This document shows positions 1 to 12,672 of a stretch of 64,000 nt of DNA, in pieces (within the stretch, counting starts at the first letter, position 1; every line of letters starts with the position of its first letter). The notes under the pieces are model-generated. The model saw only the letters and a program-made list of their open reading frames with translations. It was not told the origin of the DNA and made no database searches. The translations under genes were made by a program, and so were the position numbers. The stretch lies in assembly GCA_029582165.1 (NCBI GenBank), contig CM055892.1, positions 8,650,254 to 8,714,253 of the forward strand, given 5' to 3'. The stretch is from Portulaca oleracea. Its lineage: Eukaryota; Streptophyta; Magnoliopsida; Caryophyllales; Portulacaceae.

Positions 1-884
1 ATGTTAATATCCACGTTACTACGATCTGTGTTGTTATCGATTTTACCCACGAAGTAAGTTACTCACATATTGAAATCCTCTTTACTTTCACTTTTCGTAA
101 ATCAAAGAAAGATGACTTTAAGGTTGGATTTTGAGTCTTTTAAGTTTGGAACTCTTGAGCTATTTCGATTTCATCCACACGTTATGATCAAGTACCTCTT
201 TTCTTTTTGTTACTTTCTTCCTTTGTCTAATTGTTTATTTGTCTAGCTATTGGGTATCCATGGATAACCAAGGTGAGGAGTTTATGTGGGTATCCTAGTT
301 GGTTCCATTTTGATTAAATCAAGTTGGATGTGATTATCTTGTAAGTATACTTTACTTATTTCTTTTTTTACGGTCTTACTTTTAATTGTATAAATAATGG
401 AGCCGCACTTAAATTAAATTATAAGCTTTACTTACTACTTTGTCCTTTAGATCGGTAGTATACATACTGAGTAAATCTCATTCTTTAAGTTTTATTGTTG
501 TGTTTAGGAAACTCAAGAAAGGGCAAGGGTAAGCTTCCAGAGGGGCGGAACTCGAAGGCTTCGTAAGCGAATTTCAGGTGAATTGGAGACTCTTGTGGAG
601 GATTGTTTAAGACAGAGTTTTGGGTGGCTTGTGTTAATCTAAGTGGTTGGGCATTGACTTAGGTTGATGTATGTTAATATAATTGACATGTATGTTTAAA
701 GTGAGTGTCTTTGGAGGTTTGTATAACCGTTGATGTCATGTTTTGTTGTGTTGGGTTCATGTAAGCCTTGTTCATATTTAATGGACGACGGTAATACCCT
801 TGGGAAAGTATTTCCGCTGCGCTAATTATTAGGTTAAGTTGATGTTTAGCTTAATCTGATGGTTAATATCCTAGGGGTGTTACA
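1..884 (+). mobile_element. 3' part of an LTR, probably Ty3/gypsy (5' end outside window)
   Basis: No open frame is convincing here. The stretch ends in GGGGTGTTACA at 874-884, the form in which many plant Ty3/gypsy LTRs terminate (TGTAACACCCC at the other end). The LTR start would lie left of the window. No primer-binding site follows, so this could be the last LTR of an element or a solo LTR. Assignment rests only on the terminal signature and on the lack of genes. Confidence 0.35.
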
Positions 885-1857
885 GACGCCCCCTAAGTAT
901 GAGTTCACCCATCCCCTTCCATTTCACTAGCATATTGATATACATTCGAGGGGGACAACCGGACAATTGAGTGGAAAGAGTTGCATACATGTAGTTTCTT
1001 TTCTTTTTTTTCCATTTTCCTTTTCTTTCTCACTTGAACACCTTTTTACCTTCTTTTGCATTTAGCCAAGGTTCATATAGTTTAGCTGCATTGTATATCC
1101 TAACATTAATTTGTCTTGTGATTGTGATTGTGGAATGTGTACTGAGTTATGAGTTGATATGAAGATTTTCTAGGTAACCTCGTTCCCTTCCCTTTTCAAT
1201 TCAGTATAGTTGTAAGTATCTAGGTTGTTTTTCTTTTTGGTGGTGCACCCCAATTTGTTTGGAGTGGCTATTTGTTGTTGGAGCCGTGTAGGCTCGGGTC
1301 ACAACCTTTTTGTGTTTCTTTTTCATTTTCTTTCTATTTGTGTGTTCTTCCTTTCCTTTTCCTTTTTCTTTGGTGTGCATGTGTATCCTTATTCCCAATG
1401 AGGAAAATGTGGAGCTTTTTATGTGGAGGTGTGAATGGCATGTGTGCCTGTTCTAATTAAAAACCAACAAAAATAAGATAATAAAGGAAAAAAGAGACAT
1501 TTTTTTCTTCTTTATTTCGTTTTGGAGGTAGTTCGAGTACATAGTTATGAAGTGATTATTTGGATAGTCGAGCTACTTGGTTAAGAGTAATCTAAGTGGT
1601 TAATTGCGTGATTGTATATATGAGACCCTCCTGTCTGCATTGTGAAAATTTCTATTTTCCTTTCTTTTCATCTTGTCCTCTTTTATTAATTTTTTTTTAT
1701 GGCTTTTGTGGGTATAGCTTATAAAAACCCTCACGATACCTTACTCGTCCACTTGGGTTGCCAAGGGGTTTAAAGGGCTTGTTGCATACGCTAAATGCAA
1801 CTGTGATTCTTATGAAGTGAGTTAGGGCAGTTTAGTTTTCTTTTTACTTTGTTTTAG
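885..1857. other. Non-coding, likely retrotransposon 3' untranslated remnant
   Basis: T-rich, pyrimidine-tract-rich DNA without a credible coding frame. It lies directly upstream of a motif that in Athila/Retand-type elements precedes the 3' LTR, so I read it as decayed element sequence. Short open frames at 1201-1460 are low-complexity and are not genes. Confidence 0.3.
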
Positions 1858-3096
1858 TTTGCTCGGGGCGAGCAAACCTTTTTGTGTGGGTGTTGTTTGG
1901 TCTAGAGCCTATCCGATGCCCTTGTATAAAGTATTTTTGCTTGTTTTGATTGTTAGAATGTAGTATTTGCTAAGTTTTTGGAGTTTTACAGGTACGACGG
2001 GGAATAATGCAAATTCAAGGCCAAAAATAGTAAAAGTGAGCACTAGTGGAAACAAAGCCGAAACCTAACTTGGAGCCCGTGAGAAAAACCGAGTGAGTTC
2101 GAAGTCGAGTAGGAGCAAGATGAAGTAAAAGAGTTGATAGACGCACGGGCACATCTAGTGCCAGTGGTGGCGCGACTGTGCCACAAAGGATGGAATAGAG
2201 CAAAGGGTCGCAAGCCGGCATGACCGCGACAGCCTTTGGCAAACTCGTGCCAGAGTGAAGAAATTTGAGAGAAATGTTGTGAGTTGGCATGGTCGCGACC
2301 AAGTCTGGCTCTCCCGTGCCAGATGGGTCGCCGCACCCATACCAAGGTTTAGCAAGCCCGTGCCAAACCAATTTTTAGCCGACTTCACTTTAGTTAAAAG
2401 CAACGTTTTTTTGCGCGGGACAACTATGTTATAAATACCTGTAAACGAGCATACATAAGATCATCTTTAGTTTTACTTAGCTCTTAGGGTTACTAGCTTT
2501 CATTATTCTTTCTCCTTCTTAGTTCTTTTCCCTTGATTGTACCTCGGTTAATTAATGAAAGTTAAGTTTTTTTTTTATTACAATCGTTGTTCCCGTTTTC
2601 TCATTTATGCATTATTACTTAGCTTTTAGAAAATTTATTATCTTGTTCATTAGGTTAGATCCCAATCCCAATTTTTAGTGAAAGAGGAGGATTAAGATTT
2701 CTCGAATTCTTCTGTCAAGTAAGGATTCGGGCAGTCTTAGTAATCTGAATCATGTCATTCTTGTTTGTTCGGAAGAAATCTGCAACACTAATGCTTGGGG
2801 AGGTAGAATGAAGAGAAGACAACATGCATAATTGTTTTAGGTTAAGTTCGTTCAATTGTTTAATCTTGGAAATTGCGAGAATATTAGTTTAGTTGCATAT
2901 TATTTTAGTTAAGTTTTGAAATTTGCAGTTTCCTAGGTTAAATTATGTTTTCAATTCATAGTTAAGTTAAATTCTCTGCTATTGCTTTGTTTACTGTTTT
3001 GGATTTGATACCCTACCGAACCAATGACCTGTATATATACACACCATCCCTGTGGATATGACAACCTTACTTTAGCCCTATTTCTACCCCGAACAC
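1858..3096 (+). mobile_element. Athila/Retand-like pre-LTR motif and LTR remnant
   Basis: The motif TTTGCTCGGGGCGAGCAAA at 1858-1876, followed by a GTGTGGGTG stretch, resembles the sequence just before the 3' LTR in Athila and Retand-type Ty3/gypsy elements. The following 1.2 kb is non-coding, has repeated GCGAC/GTGCCA segments (2160-2370) and a TATAAATACC stretch near 2430. It ends in 'ccctgtggatatgacaaccttac' type sequence (3047-3070), which also resembles LTR ends of that lineage. The LTR borders cannot be fixed exactly. The Harbinger transposon inserted near its right end. Confidence 0.4.
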
Positions 3097-3124
3097 TTAG
3101 GTTATATCTTATGGTGTTCTTTTA
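3097..3124 (+). repeat. Harbinger TSD (TTA) and left TIR
   Basis: TTA at 3097-3099 is followed by the left TIR from 3100. The match to the right end extends about 22 bp with one mismatch. Confidence 0.88.
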
Positions 3125-4131
3125 GGGTAAGAATGCATTAGAGAGAAAAAAATAAAAGGAAAAGAAGTTTGGAAAATATTGAAAGAACGCCTGGTTGTTC
3201 TTCCCAAATTGAAGAACACATGAGAGAGAAAATACCTAGAAAAGAAAGGGAAAAAAACGGCCAGGGGGAACGTGCAACACACACGCACAGAAACCATAAG
3301 GTACGTGGGGGCCACGCGTAGGAAGGCAAGTACCAGTCCTTTCTCCATGGGCCCCACTGCCTGCAATTTCCTAGAATCCTAGATTTGCTTTTCTTTTTTT
3401 CCTTTTGTTTTCCCATTTGATTTAGTTTTTAACGGTATTATAACCAATTTCATTTTTTATTTTGTTTACATTTTTCAAATGTTTTCATATTTTTCAAATG
3501 TTGTTATATTTATTGAATTTTTGAAAACCATTTTTATCTATTGTGAAATTTATAAATGATTTTCATAAAAATTGAAAACTATTACAATTAAATGGGTTTT
3601 TTTATTTTAAATTTGATATTTATTTCGTGACATTCTTATTAATTTGATAATTAATTACGTAACAACTATATTTTATAATTTTTGAAATATTGAAATTTAT
3701 TTTTATTTTGTTAAATTTATAAAAAATTTAGTTTGAAAAATTGTTAAATAATGTTGATAATAATTGATAAATTTCACATTCAACTATGTTTATTGGAAAA
3801 TTTCAACTGCTATATTTGTGTGTTTTTCTTGATAATTTGTTAATTAATTTGATAATTAATTATGTAATAGTTACATTTGATATTTATCACAATTTTACGA
3901 ACGAAATTTAAGATAAAATTCGAAATAAATATATTTGACAATTATTTTTACAACAGCTACTTTCCAACGACTACTTTACAATGGTTAGTTTTTACAATGG
4001 CTAGTTTTTGAAATCAAATAGTATATAAATGTGGATGAATGTGTTATGGAGAATCACACAACTCTCAAATATCCTCTCATTCCACTCATTTCATCTTGTT
4101 AGTTGTAAACAATTCAGCCTTTAACATCAAA
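3125..4131. other. AT-rich subterminal non-coding region of the Harbinger element
   Basis: From about 3420 to 4060 the sequence is strongly AT-rich, with repeated TTAATTTGATAATTAATTAYGTAA blocks (3650, 3840). The 3125-3420 part is a more GC-rich stretch without a supported gene. I see only short spurious frames. It is probably the promoter/leader side of ORF1; the mirror-side AT-rich tract lies at 63600-63950. Confidence 0.6.
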
Positions 4132-5124
4132 ATGGATAGAAGTCCTAGGAATAACTAACAAAATTCTCAAGGCCTTATCCTCCTTCTAGTTCTCAAGATA
4201 TTGTTGACTGATGATGGAAATGATGTAGTTCATCTAGGATCTTAGAGCCAACCATTTGTCATTCAAGATGAAGGCAACGAGCATAACACAAACGAGGTGA
4301 TTTCAACACAGTTATCATAAATTGCACAAAGACCAGCAGTACTATGGACAGAGCAGGATGATGAATTATTAATTAGTGCATGGTAAAATGTGAGCAAGGA
4401 TCTAATTATTGGAGTAGGCCTGAAGGTAAATAAATTCGAAAACAAGATGTGGGAGTACTTTTGTGAAGTCTAAATGCAGTACCCAAACGTTAGCTGACTA
4501 AGCGATAGGAGCGCAACAAGCATGATGGGCCGTTGGAAGAGGATCAAAATTCCCGTGACAAAGTTTTGCGCATAGTATCCAAAGCAAGTGCGCCGAAACG
4601 CGAGTGGTTGTAATGAGTCTGATTATATCAGAGAAGCTAAGGCTACATACAAAGAGCTTCACATGCATAATTTCATGTTTCTACACTGTTGTTGACTCTT
4701 ATGCGACGAGGAGAAATGGAAGATACATTTGAGTGGGGGAGAAAAGGGGCCAACACCATCCGCAAAAAGAACGAAGAACACAACTCTATAGTGGACCATA
4801 CACAAGTTCAAGTTCAAATTCAAATTGTGTTCCAATTAACGCGGATGAGGAAGAGCAACCGCATGTCCAAACACCTATGACGCCCAATTGGAAGGGGTGC
4901 TGCAAAAAGGAAGGGAAAAGGAAAAGGAAAAGACAAGACTTCATCTTCTAACGGAGACACTTACAGTGAACAGTAGTGCTCCATCAGCTGAGGTTCTTGA
5001 ACACCTGAATTTAACGTCAAGACAGGAAGAGACCGGAACGGAGACACTTGCAAGACTTGCAGAGTTGAAGGTTCAGGCATTGGAACAACATATGCAAAAT
5101 TCTGAGAAAGAGAGATGGATATAA
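4132..5124 (+). pseudogene. PIF/Harbinger ORF1: Myb/trihelix + NAM-associated-like protein, broken
   Basis: In PIF/Harbinger elements ORF1 is a DNA-binding partner that the transposase needs. Here a plausible ATG stands at 4132 after an AT-rich leader. Fragments around 4330-4700 read as the usual ORF1 core: a W-T-x-x-D-D-E-L-L-I-S-A-W Myb-like helix near 4338, an R-S-x-x-S-M-M-G-R-W-K-R-I segment near 4510, then a Y-K-E-L-H motif and an E-E-K-W-K motif typical of the NAM-associated C-terminal region. A lysine/glutamate-rich tail ending in a 78-residue open stretch (4888-5124) follows. At least five stops interrupt the frame. The same fold occurs in host trihelix-like genes, but the location between this TIR and the transposase identifies it as transposon ORF1. 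Confidence 0.72.
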
Positions 5125-5453
5125 GGATCATTACTATGGATATGTCTCAGATATTAGACAACCAAGAAAGAGAGACGTATCTGAAACTACAAAAATAGGC
5201 CATTTGAGCGATTGAGAAGGAACAAATGATGAAGCAAATATAAGTATGAACTTTAATTATGCTTAGCGCTTGCATCCCTTGTAATCTTGTAGTTTACTTT
5301 CTAAATCATTTGCATTGCTTTCCTTGCGTTTTAATTCTGATGTACGCAAGCATCACATGTTCCACTTTGTTGTTGTTATTATTTTTAATCAATTTTGGCT
5401 TGCAATTTGTCTTATAATTGTGTTTAGGGAAAGCACACATTTTAATAACATAG
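5125..5453 (+). other. Harbinger internal non-coding sequence up to the LARD insertion
   Basis: No gene is visible. It is probably the 3' side of ORF1. It ends in CATAG (5449-5453), the left target duplication of the large LTR composite, and the sequence resumes at 60592. Confidence 0.7.
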
Positions 5454-8400
5454 TGTAACAGCCCGCTCCCTAATAGGGGCTGTTAAGGTTAATCTCAACC
5501 TACTTAAGATTGAGAAAGGTAAAAAGGAGAACTTAGAAATTAATTGCCAAAATTTTCTAAGGAAAATCCGGCATAGTTCCCCCTGTAATATGGACGTTTT
5601 CCAGACTTAAAGTCTTACATTCCTGTAAATTATACAAAATAAACCAAAAACAAGCTCAAGGGTCACACGCCGGAGTATATCACGAGCCATACGCTCGGAG
5701 TCAATCTAAATGCATCAAACAAGCGCAAGCATTCCAAAAATATTTACAAAACAATTCAAAATACAAGATGGTTACTTCCTATATATATAAACAACTAGAA
5801 ATACTTGATCTCCAAACAAGGAGTCAGCTCCTCATCTTCATATTGACCTGAGAAGAGGGGTATGAGCAAACCACGTAACTTGTACCCTGGGACTACCATT
5901 AAGATTCGAGCAACCTAAGAATGGGAGTCACCCTAGTTCTGCATTGACCGAAGTACAATTAAAATATAAATGCATCTCTTGGTCACTTTAGAACTCATCA
6001 AGTAGGAAACTAGGTACAAGGTTTTCATTCAAGCATCCACATGTCCCATTTGAGGTAATTAAACAATCTCGTATCTTCCAAATCAACTACAGGGAAATAG
6101 GATAGCCTTTTTAGTCATAAAAGAAACAGTCAGGAAGCCATCAGGGAAGCATTTCAAGTACTCTAGTGTTCTAGTAGGTCACAACCAATTCAATACACAT
6201 CCTCTTCCTAACATAGCGATTCCTCAAGTGACTCCTATATTCAACTTAGCCTCCACAATGAATAATTAAGATGGGATTCACATGTAATGTATTAATCTAA
6301 TTAAAAGACACACTCAAAGAGTTCAAAAGTCCTATATGTAAATCATTAGTAACAACGTAAGTTATTTATGTAAATCACAAGACCTTTTGAAACTTAGTTT
6401 GGACATATTCAAACACAAATCATAAACTTAGCACGTCTCACATAGAATACCATTCATACTTCAAAACCTTTCAAAGTCATTCTATATACGAACCTAACAC
6501 TTTCAACATTTGAAGAATAACACACACTTTGAATCAGGTATTAAAAAATATTCAAATTGCCTTTTTCCAACGTTCAAAACCATAATTTATAACCGTTTCC
6601 AATGAACCAACGGTTTAATATAATCCTTCTTTCTTTCCAATATAAGAAAATACCGATACCATGGTCGTAGGGTACTTTCAGCACTTTCCATTTGGGACCG
6701 GTTCCCCCTTAAGACAGTTAGGTTAACTTCCCGGGAGTTCTAACGTCAATGGACTTTATATACCTAGTCGATTCGGTTCCCCTTTACAGGTGATAACCAC
6801 CACTTTCCAATTAGTCCACAGTACCTAGTGCAATACACCTAGCCCGAAAATCATTTCAAACTCGTAAATCGCATAACAATTCCATACCATACACTTCTCA
6901 TCCAAACCCGCTTTCCAAAATCTCATATATACATAAAATAGGAATTTACCCTTCATTTAAATCAAAATAGCTCAATAGTACATTTTCCAACTCATTTCTC
7001 ATTCAAGAACCAAATCCCACATAAATAAATTCATAAACTTTTAAAATAATCAACTACCACATAGAAATCATATAACCAACTTAAAGTATACATAAGTATC
7101 AAATTCCAACCATTTCTTAGAATAATACTTTAAAGAATCATTCACAACTCAATATACAAATAAATACGCGTAATTGAGCCCATAAAGCCCACATAATTTC
7201 AAATAATTGGAAAAGTATGCACACGGATACTTAAATTCACATACAAAGTCTAGCAATCATTATAAATTCGAATCACACTACACTAGAACTCAAAAGGCCT
7301 AATTACGACGTAGCTTTGAGATGTAAAAGTTCCATTCCTTAGTCAAATAACTCCTCCAAGTTTCATTTATACATACCTTACTCTTAAATAACCAAATTAA
7401 ACACATATAAGTCGTAGGAAGCTCCTTTATGCACATTATACTGATAATCGGCCAAATCAATATTCATTCTAAACTTAACTCAAACCGTTGAATATACTAA
7501 CAACATATTCACATGTAAAACTATGCATTTATCACAACAATAACAGTTCTCAGCACAATCAATCAATATTCCATTTCTTTCCATCGTTCAACCCAAAGTA
7601 TTCTCATTTCACAATTCAACCCGGGCTCCCTCCTCACATACACGTCCCAAACAGACCTCGACATTCAATGTTCAACCCAAATACCATCCAACTTCCAACT
7701 CAATTACATATATCAACCCAACCCATCCAATACGATAAACAATTCAGGCATAAATTTCAGTATTAGGTATCTACCAATTAAACCCGAAACTTAACAGTTA
7801 TAAAGAGGGGACAGAAATTACCCACATGATTCGATTAATCTTAGACTCAACATCTCAGATTCGGGCTTGAATTGTGCGACTAACTCCATCCAAAACAGAC
7901 TGGAATCTCGTCCCTGGCACACGTACGCTCAAGCCATGGAGCACTAGACCTCGGTCACAACCGTCGATATTCCGCCCAAAACTACAGCGAGAGCCAACTC
8001 GAACCCATTAAACACCTCAAATCAACCTTCAATTTGAATCTCACCCGAAATATTGCACTAGCTCAGTTTCATCGCCAAGTCTACTGCCCCTCCTTCCTCT
8101 AGCGGACGACCGTTAACCGCCAAAGACCGTCGCTTCAGCCGCCGAGAATCTACCGACCACCGCCACCATCAAGCGCGCTCCTCTTCCTATATGCCCGCGT
8201 CGATTGAAGGACAAAAGGGGGAAGCCATGACCGACCTCTTCATCCTTCACTCACTCTTTGAGCTTCGGTGGCCGGGCCACCAGGCGGTGCCGCCACCACC
8301 GCTTCCCTCTCTCTCTCTCTCTCTTATGCGTGCGTTTTTCCCAAAGGAAACAAGGGCTTGCCCCTTTTCTTTTCTTTTTTGCCCGTGAAACACAAGGGGA

Positions 8401-8764
8401 AGGAGGGAGTTAGTAATTCCTTTGGTCCTTATCAAGTTTACTCCACTCCAAATAATTGTTAATTTCCAATCCCCTTTTTCTTCCATAATTCCTTTGATTG
8501 TAAAAAATCCTTCACCAAATATGATAAAAATCTCCTACTTCCTCTTATTTTCCTCCTTTCCAAATCTATAACCCAATTACCAAATAATATAACAATCCAC
8601 TAATTAGTTGGTCCATCCCGAAAATTCTAATTCTAATAAATAAATCAATATAAATATAATCACATAAAATAGGAAATTAATTATCAATCTTATAAATAAC
8701 TAACTAACTCTGATTAGACGTTTAATCGGGGTAATTACCCCTAATAAACCTCCCGGATCTTACA
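5454..8764 (-). mobile_element. LARD LTR A (biological 3' LTR)
   Basis: It starts with TGTAACAGCCCGCTCCCTAA on the plus strand, ends in GGATCTTACA, and aligns along its length with the two other copies. A GC-rich segment (8095-8300) ending in a CT microsatellite (8310-8325) is shared by all copies. Length is 3311 bp. A 92-codon open frame (7488-7766, plus strand) recurs in all three LTRs but is antisense to the element and low-complexity, so I do not call it a gene. Confidence 0.87.
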
Positions 8765-8785
8765 CTCCTCCCCCCTAAAAAAAAA
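8765..8785 (-). other. Polypurine tract of the LARD 3' LTR (copy 1)
   Basis: The minus strand reads A-rich then AGGGGGGAGGAG immediately before the LTR start TGTAAGATC. A GAGGACGAAACT-like block, widespread just before the 3' LTR of plant chromoviruses, lies a few bases further in. The repeat copy is at 54313-54345. Confidence 0.75.
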
Positions 8786-11256
8786 GTTTCGTCCTCAAAA
8801 CTTCAAGGTCGGATGGTTTAACACAATAAGGTCTAGATCACATTGGTAATCATATAGCACACACCATGCACTATAGCAAATCATAAGCATAATTATCACA
8901 TAATTCACGTATACAAGGTCTACTGACAATCTAAATAAAGTTATACTCAAATTCAACTTGACAATGACATCCTCAACCTACTTGACTAAAGATTGGATGC
9001 AGATTGCTCGCTAAATTCTAATCTCTTTCCACCAATATTGGATTACTACTCGTCTCCAATTCATGTACCCAGTCATTCAAAGCTTAGCAGTAAGTAGCTG
9101 ACTGGAGGCAATAATGGAAGGAAAAGAGCATAAAAAAAATAGATGGAAGGAGGACATCGAAAGATTGATGTTGGAAAACCCCAGCTTGCATCGTTGGCGA
9201 ACAAAATAGAGAAACAATTATCACCTGAAACCCTAGGTTTTGGAGAATTAGAGTAATTACGAGGGAGGTAATAACTGAAATAGAAGTATAAAGATAAAGA
9301 TTACCATGAGGTTGAAGAAAATTCCTTGAAACTATGGATGATCCAAGAGAAACCTTGTTGGCCTTATTTTCTTTGTCACTTACTTAGGCCTCAACTCTCA
9401 AATGAAAGAAACCCGAATGTTCTGGCGCCTAAACTTGGCAACTAGAGGATGTTAATCAATATGTATATCCAACTATAAAGGTATTCAATATCCATCAATA
9501 CACTAGTATGGGAAAAACTCAAACTAGTATCCTAATAACTATTCCAACTGGTACTCAAGCCAAGATCCCAATATACTATTTGGCCTTGAGGAGGTATATG
9601 ATTACTTCAACAGGCCATCTGTCATATATATGATTCATCATTGAAGGGTAAACATATCCAATAGAGTATTTGATTGCTATCTTATGCATTGCTATAGTAT
9701 ACTTAGATGTACTGCACCACCAAAATAACATTGTCATGATAGCTTAGTACTTCTTCCACTAATACACACCTTAGATCCTAGTTCCCAAGTATACTTCTCA
9801 GCTTATTCAAGTGATACGATTCATAGCATGTATCACACTACTGCTCATTTCAACCTTCAACTTAGTCGCTCGAGATACGAACCTTAGATAGCCCAACTCA
9901 ATGCAACACTACACTATATAAAAGTATTTGTCCCCCTTTATCTCTCCAACCCATGAGTAGAGGGTTTTATCTCATTTTTGGGCACATGAACTTAGGAGAA
10001 ACATGGGTATCCAATCACATACCTTCTACTCCAGACCTTAAGTTTGGGGGGCTCATATCAAATTCCAAATTGGGAGAATGACCCAAGATCTCAATATTAA
10101 TACAATGGAGTAACTTGTGCTTACAACTTAAAGACTAAGATCAATTCACCAAAACCAAGTGGAAGGGCCTATACTTCCTAAAGTCTGATTTACGAAATCA
10201 AGTAATCGACCAAAGATTTCGCTAGGGCAAAGTAGGGAAGCTCGGGTACTTCCTAGCCAAAACATTAGCAGCTCTACGAAGCTACACCTAAATTAAAGGT
10301 TGTAAGAACCTATAACTCACCTAATACACACCTCTGATTCTAGTTCTTCAAATACTTCGTAAATTTACTCAAGTGATATGGACCATATCATATCACACAT
10401 GTTCGTTCGATTTAGGCCCAAATTTAACCACCCAAGATATGGATTTAAGCCATGAGAATTCGAGGCTACTACTGTAAACAAACATATTGTACGAAATAGT
10501 GCTCCTTTAACTCAAAAATCCCCAAACGTTGTAGATTCTCATCATACTTCACTTTAAAGCACTTTAAAGTGTCCTTGTCTCCCACCTCTTCAACACATAA
10601 GTAAAGGCACTTATCCCCTTCCTAAATACATGAACCGAGGGAAAAATAAGGGCAACGTAACTATTTCCCACCAATATTGGACATTAAGCAAGACAAACTC
10701 TCATTTCACCTTCCTAATTGAAAGGCTAGCCCAACAATCTCAAGAGCAACGTTAGTTTGGGAAGAAACGTACCTTACACTCTAGTCACTATTACAATTAC
10801 TACCCAAACCAGGGATCTTACATAGTTTTCAGCCTTTAGAGTGCAAAAACATTACTTCCAGACATCACTTATCATGTATAATCCACCATTTAAATGTAGG
10901 CATCGCCAAAAGGGTAGTAACTGCTATATCTTATTACAACAGAATACTTAGGTGTTCTACACCACCAAGATCAACACTATCATTATATCTTATTGCTTCT
11001 CTCACTATTACACCTATGATCTGAGATCCCATAGGTACTTCTTAACTTATTCAAGTGATGTGATCAATAACGTATCATACACTACCACTTAATTCAAGCT
11101 TCAGATTAACACCCAAATGTAATTTTAAGTATCCCAACTTAGCACAACCACACCGTCTATTTGAAGTACCTATCACCCTTTATCTTGTCGCTCATACTTA
11201 GAGACATCCATTCCTTTTTTAGCATATGAACCTAGGAGAAGCTTGGGAAATGTAAT
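8786..11256 (-). mobile_element. LARD internal region, copy 1, first part (non-coding)
   Basis: About 2.5 kb without a coding frame. It runs in parallel, with few differences, to 54331-56802. It stops where the chromovirus block begins; the junction shares a 2-bp AT microhomology at 11255-11256. The remaining part continues at 46110, and 232 bp present in copy 2 (56803-57034) are missing here. Confidence 0.85.
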
Positions 11257-12492
11257 CGTACTTTTACCAAGGGAACTACTTTCCTTCGAAGTTGTTTTTC
11301 TCTGCGATCTAATATTTCCAGCGGTTGTTCTTCATAGCTCAAATCTTCTTGTAGCTGAAGCGGCTCAGGATCAATCACATGAGTTGGGTCTGGGACATAT
11401 TTCCTGAGTTGTGACACATGGAAGACATTGTGCACTCTTGGAAGTTCTCCCGGTAGCTGTAACTTGTAGGCAACTTTCCCAATGCGTTCCAAAATTGGGT
11501 ATGGCCCGATGAATCTTGGTGTCAACTTCCCTGACTGCCCGAATCTCATAACTCCTTTCGTAGGTGACACCCGTAAAAACACGTATTCTCCCACTTCGAA
11601 CTCTAGGGGCCTTCTCCTCCTGTCAGCATAGCTCTTTTGTCGACTTTGCGCTGCCTTCATCTTGTTTTGAATGATTCGAACCTTCGGAGTAGTGGCCTGT
11701 ATTAGGTCCGGTCCGATCGTTAGAGCTTCATCGATGTCTTGCCAACATAGGGGAGTCCTACATCTCCTCCCATATAAGGCTTCAAAGGGTGACATCCCAA
11801 TACTGGCGTGATAACTGTTGTTGTAGGAGAACTCAATAAGAGTCAACTCATCATCCCACTCAGATGATCCTCCTGCGAGGTTCTTCCTCGGCCCAGAGTC
11901 CACTCACGATCACTCGTCTCATCCCCCGAACCCTCCTCGGGGTCTTCTCCTGTCCCCCGGTCCACCTCATCCTCCTCCTCGGGCGGGATCTCATGCTCGG
12001 GCTCGACGGCGGGTGTAGCCGTGACCCTAGAGGTTACCTCGGGCTCGGGATCCTGGGTGCTGTCCTCGGTGGGATCCTCCTCCGGATCCTCTTGAGGTCA
12101 TCCTCATGATCCTCGGTGGTGCGAGGCTGGGTTCACTGGACCCTCTCTACTCGGCGCATCCCAATCCGGGCGATCCTAGAAAAGACCTTCGGGATTCGAG
12201 GCCCCGGCTCTACCCGGTACCTCTGACACCAACAGCAAGTGTGGGTACCCCTCCTCCGGAGCGGGGTGGCGGCAGCGAACGACGATATGGCCCCACCAGG
12301 GATCGTCTCGTAGGTGAGTAGAAAAGCGTTGGCACGAGCTTCCTCATTGCCGCAGCGAGAGTTCGGGACATCCTTGGTGTATCGATCTCATCGTAGAAGT
12401 TCGACATGTGGGTTCCCAGTACCCACCGGGAGGAATGGGTGTGTAGCGGTGAAAGCACGGCGTGGGGTCTTGTGATGTGTGCGTTGTGCCAT
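11257..12492 (-). pseudogene. Mini-element ORF, inverted unit: gag-position ORF fused to integrase C-terminus
   Basis: The minus-strand ATG at 12492 begins M-A-Q-R-T-H. The gag-position part is broken by several 1-2 bp indels. The integrase tail (minus, from 11903) is open for about 215 codons and reads Y-N-N-S-Y-H-A-S-I-G-M, A-L-Y-G-R-R-C-R, G-P-Y-P-I-L-E-R-I-G and V-H-N-V-F-H-V-S-Q-L-R-K-Y, hallmarks of the region after the integrase catalytic core in Tekay/Del-type chromoviruses. The element sequence is cut at 11257, before the last ~30 codons, and the open frame runs on by chance into LARD sequence. Confidence 0.8.
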
Positions 12493-12657
12493 CCTACATA
12501 ATCAAAACATATTAGCAACAGAGAACATTATATTCATAACCACGCAACTTTAGAAAGCATGAATCCTTTTCCCATCCTACACTCATCGCTCGAACTTAGC
12601 TTCCTAGGTCCATCTAAACCTAAAGGACTCTGAGGAGCTACTAGGTCGCAACCCAGA

Positions 12658-12670
12658 GCTCTGATACCAT
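12658..12670 (-). other. Primer-binding site, inverted mini-element
   Basis: The minus strand reads ATGGTATCAGAGC, matching the 3' end of plant initiator tRNA-Met, two bases from the LTR end at 12673. Confidence 0.82.
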
Positions 12671-12672
12671 TC

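Noticed and set aside
2015..2403. Minus-strand open frames of 82-118 codons
   Set aside because: Overlapping frames on one strand without motifs, in sequence that reads as LTR.
4132..5124. A host trihelix or NAM-associated transcription factor gene
   Set aside because: Several stops, and the position inside Harbinger TIRs upstream of the transposase, make transposon ORF1 the better reading.
7488..7766. 92-codon open frame recurring at 48319-48597 and 59257-59535
   Set aside because: It is in all three LARD LTRs only because these are recent copies. It is antisense to the element, low in complexity and lacks any domain, so conservation does not imply coding.
8191..8388. Open frames through the CT microsatellite in the LARD LTRs (also 53692-53937, 60034-60285)
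   Set aside because: They depend on the simple repeat and encode Ser/Leu runs; no gene evidence.
9000..11200. Hidden gag-pol in the LARD internal region
   Set aside because: I looked for RT (YVDD-type), protease (D-[ST]-G) and integrase motifs on both strands and saw none in either copy.
11232..11256. Integrase C-terminal residues of the inverted unit beyond the junction
   Set aside because: Those codons are LARD sequence read by chance; the element stops at 11257.
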